Part shown: positions 63,420-64,000 of the stretch, piece by piece
How the letters are laid out: every line of letters starts with the position of its first letter
Numbering within the stretch: the first letter of the stretch is position 1
Assembly (NCBI RefSeq): GCF_004104355.1
Contig: NZ_RJLM01000001.1
Span: forward strand, 1,344,711-1,408,710
DNA length: 64,000 bases
Origin: Photobacterium chitinilyticum
GTDB taxonomy: Bacteria > Pseudomonadota > Gammaproteobacteria > Enterobacterales > Vibrionaceae
Reading direction: 5' to 3'
The notes under the pieces: model-generated
Database searches by the model: none
Told to the model about the DNA's origin: nothing
The model's input: only the letters and a program-made list of their open reading frames with translations
Made by a program: the position numbers and the translations under genes

Positions 63420-64000
63420 CTATAGTGTCCGTTTTTTGCGGTATATCTTCTCTCGCTCAGAGACTACTTCAAACTTATCTGCGACATCAGAAAACCTGAG
63501 ACTCTCCTTCGAGCCCAGGCAAAGAAAGCCACCAGCACATAAGCTATCGCAAAACAACTGAAGTACTCGGTTCTGCAACTCTCTGTTGAAGTAAATCAAT
63601 ACGTTCCGACAAAAAATGATATTCATCTCTCCGAACACACCGTCCGTTACCAGGTTATGGGGCGAGAACAACACCTTATCCTTAAGAGAACTATTCATCG
63701 CCACATTGTCGTAGTCGGCAGTATAGTAGTCTGAGAAGGAGCCAACGCCACCGGATTTCTGGTAGTTGACCGTGTACTCCCTAACAAGATCCATAGGGTA
63801 AATACCCAACTTCGCCTTTTCGAGGATCCGCTCATTGAAATCTGTCGCGTAGATCTGAACTCTGTCCTTCACGCCCTCTTCTTCCAACAGAATGCCCATT
63901 GAATAGACTTCTTGCCCTGATGAACACCCGGCATGCCATACCTTAATAAAAGGATACGTTTTTAGATGAGGAATTACGGTGTCGCGTACTTTCTGATAAA
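63420..64000 (-). CDS. CheR-type protein methyltransferase, C-terminal part (5' end beyond window)
   Basis: About 193 residues of a CheR methyltransferase are visible, entering from the right edge in frame (IKVWHAGCSSGQEVYSM is the SAM-binding motif). The rest shows QIYATDFNERILEKAKLGIY, NIIFCRNVLIYFN with the motif IV residues, and LGSKESLRF near the C terminus. It methylates glutamates on receptors. The partial length prevents judging the N-terminal domain or a tetratricopeptide tail. It is followed at 11 bases by the CheB gene. Confidence 0.92.
   Translation of the reverse strand, partial: YQKVRDTVIPHLKTYPFIKVWHAGCSSGQEVYSMGILLEEEGVKDRVQIYATDFNERILEKAKLGIYPMDLVREYTVNYQKSGGVGSFSDYYTADYDNVAMNSSLKDKVLFSPHNLVTDGVFGEMNIIFCRNVLIYFNRELQNRVLQLFCDSLCAGGFLCLGSKESLRFSDVADKFEVVSEREKIYRKKRTL

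Overview
The window looks like chromosomal DNA of a marine gammaproteobacterium of the Vibrionaceae, most like Photobacterium or Vibrio. The supporting signs are the conserved yccA-tusE-acyP-rlmI neighbourhood, a DUF2057 (YccT-like) protein, a large secreted GH18 chitinase, a ToxR-like membrane regulator, a dgkA-eptA pair and AT-rich intergenic regions. I see no prophage, insertion sequence, integron or CRISPR array. The genus is an inference from gene content; no search was run.

Layout. 1-5.6 kb: the tail of a membrane protein, then two paralogous exported di-heme cytochrome c peroxidase/MauG-like proteins with C-terminal Ig/cadherin-like domains. 6-8.6 kb: a nucleoside deoxyribosyltransferase-like enzyme and a ToxR/VtrA-like regulator followed by two tandem VtrC/ToxS-like partners. 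9.2-11.6 kb: AldB-type aldehyde dehydrogenase, a small unknown protein and an atypical thiol peroxidase. 11.7-12 kb: a tRNA-Ser/tRNA-Asp operon with a clear promoter and terminator. 12.3-21 kb: a SPOR protein, an orphan amino-acid-binding lipoprotein, the yccA-tusE-acyP-(MCP)-rlmI block, a TauE-family permease and a DUF2057 protein. 21.4-32.8 kb: chitinase, L,D-transpeptidase-like protein, methyltransferase, alanine dehydrogenase, HAD phosphatase and a GAF-PAS-GGDEF-EAL protein. 33-37 kb: an arsenic operon (arsJ, its GAPDH partner, a dual-specificity-type phosphatase and an ArsC-ArsR fusion). 37-51.7 kb: a lipid locus. 52-64 kb: small membrane, helical and outer-membrane proteins, a PAS-GGDEF protein, a kinase-like protein, dgkA-eptA, azoR and a CheR-CheB-REC/GGDEF operon that runs off the right edge.

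The most interesting region is 37-51.7 kb. It groups an alcohol-forming fatty acyl-CoA reductase (about 660 aa, two Rossmann/SDR modules), an acyl-CoA-binding protein, a wax ester synthase/DGAT with an unusual C-terminal coiled coil, a phasin-like granule protein, a GMC alcohol dehydrogenase, a lipase-like hydrolase, a CoA-transferase, a 49-aa Cys-rich microprotein and a GntR/FCD regulator. Together these can be read as a self-contained system for making, coating and re-mobilising wax ester or neutral lipid inclusions. A matching 20-bp dyad (ATTAGA-N8-TCTAAT) lies in two of its intergenic regions.

The arsenic operon encodes the 1-arseno-3-phosphoglycerate route: GAPDH forms the arsenylated product and ArsJ exports it. 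An ArsC-ArsR fusion has all its cysteines in the ArsC half. Several genes act in c-di-GMP signalling (three GGDEF proteins) and chemotaxis-like signalling (an MCP, CheR and CheB).
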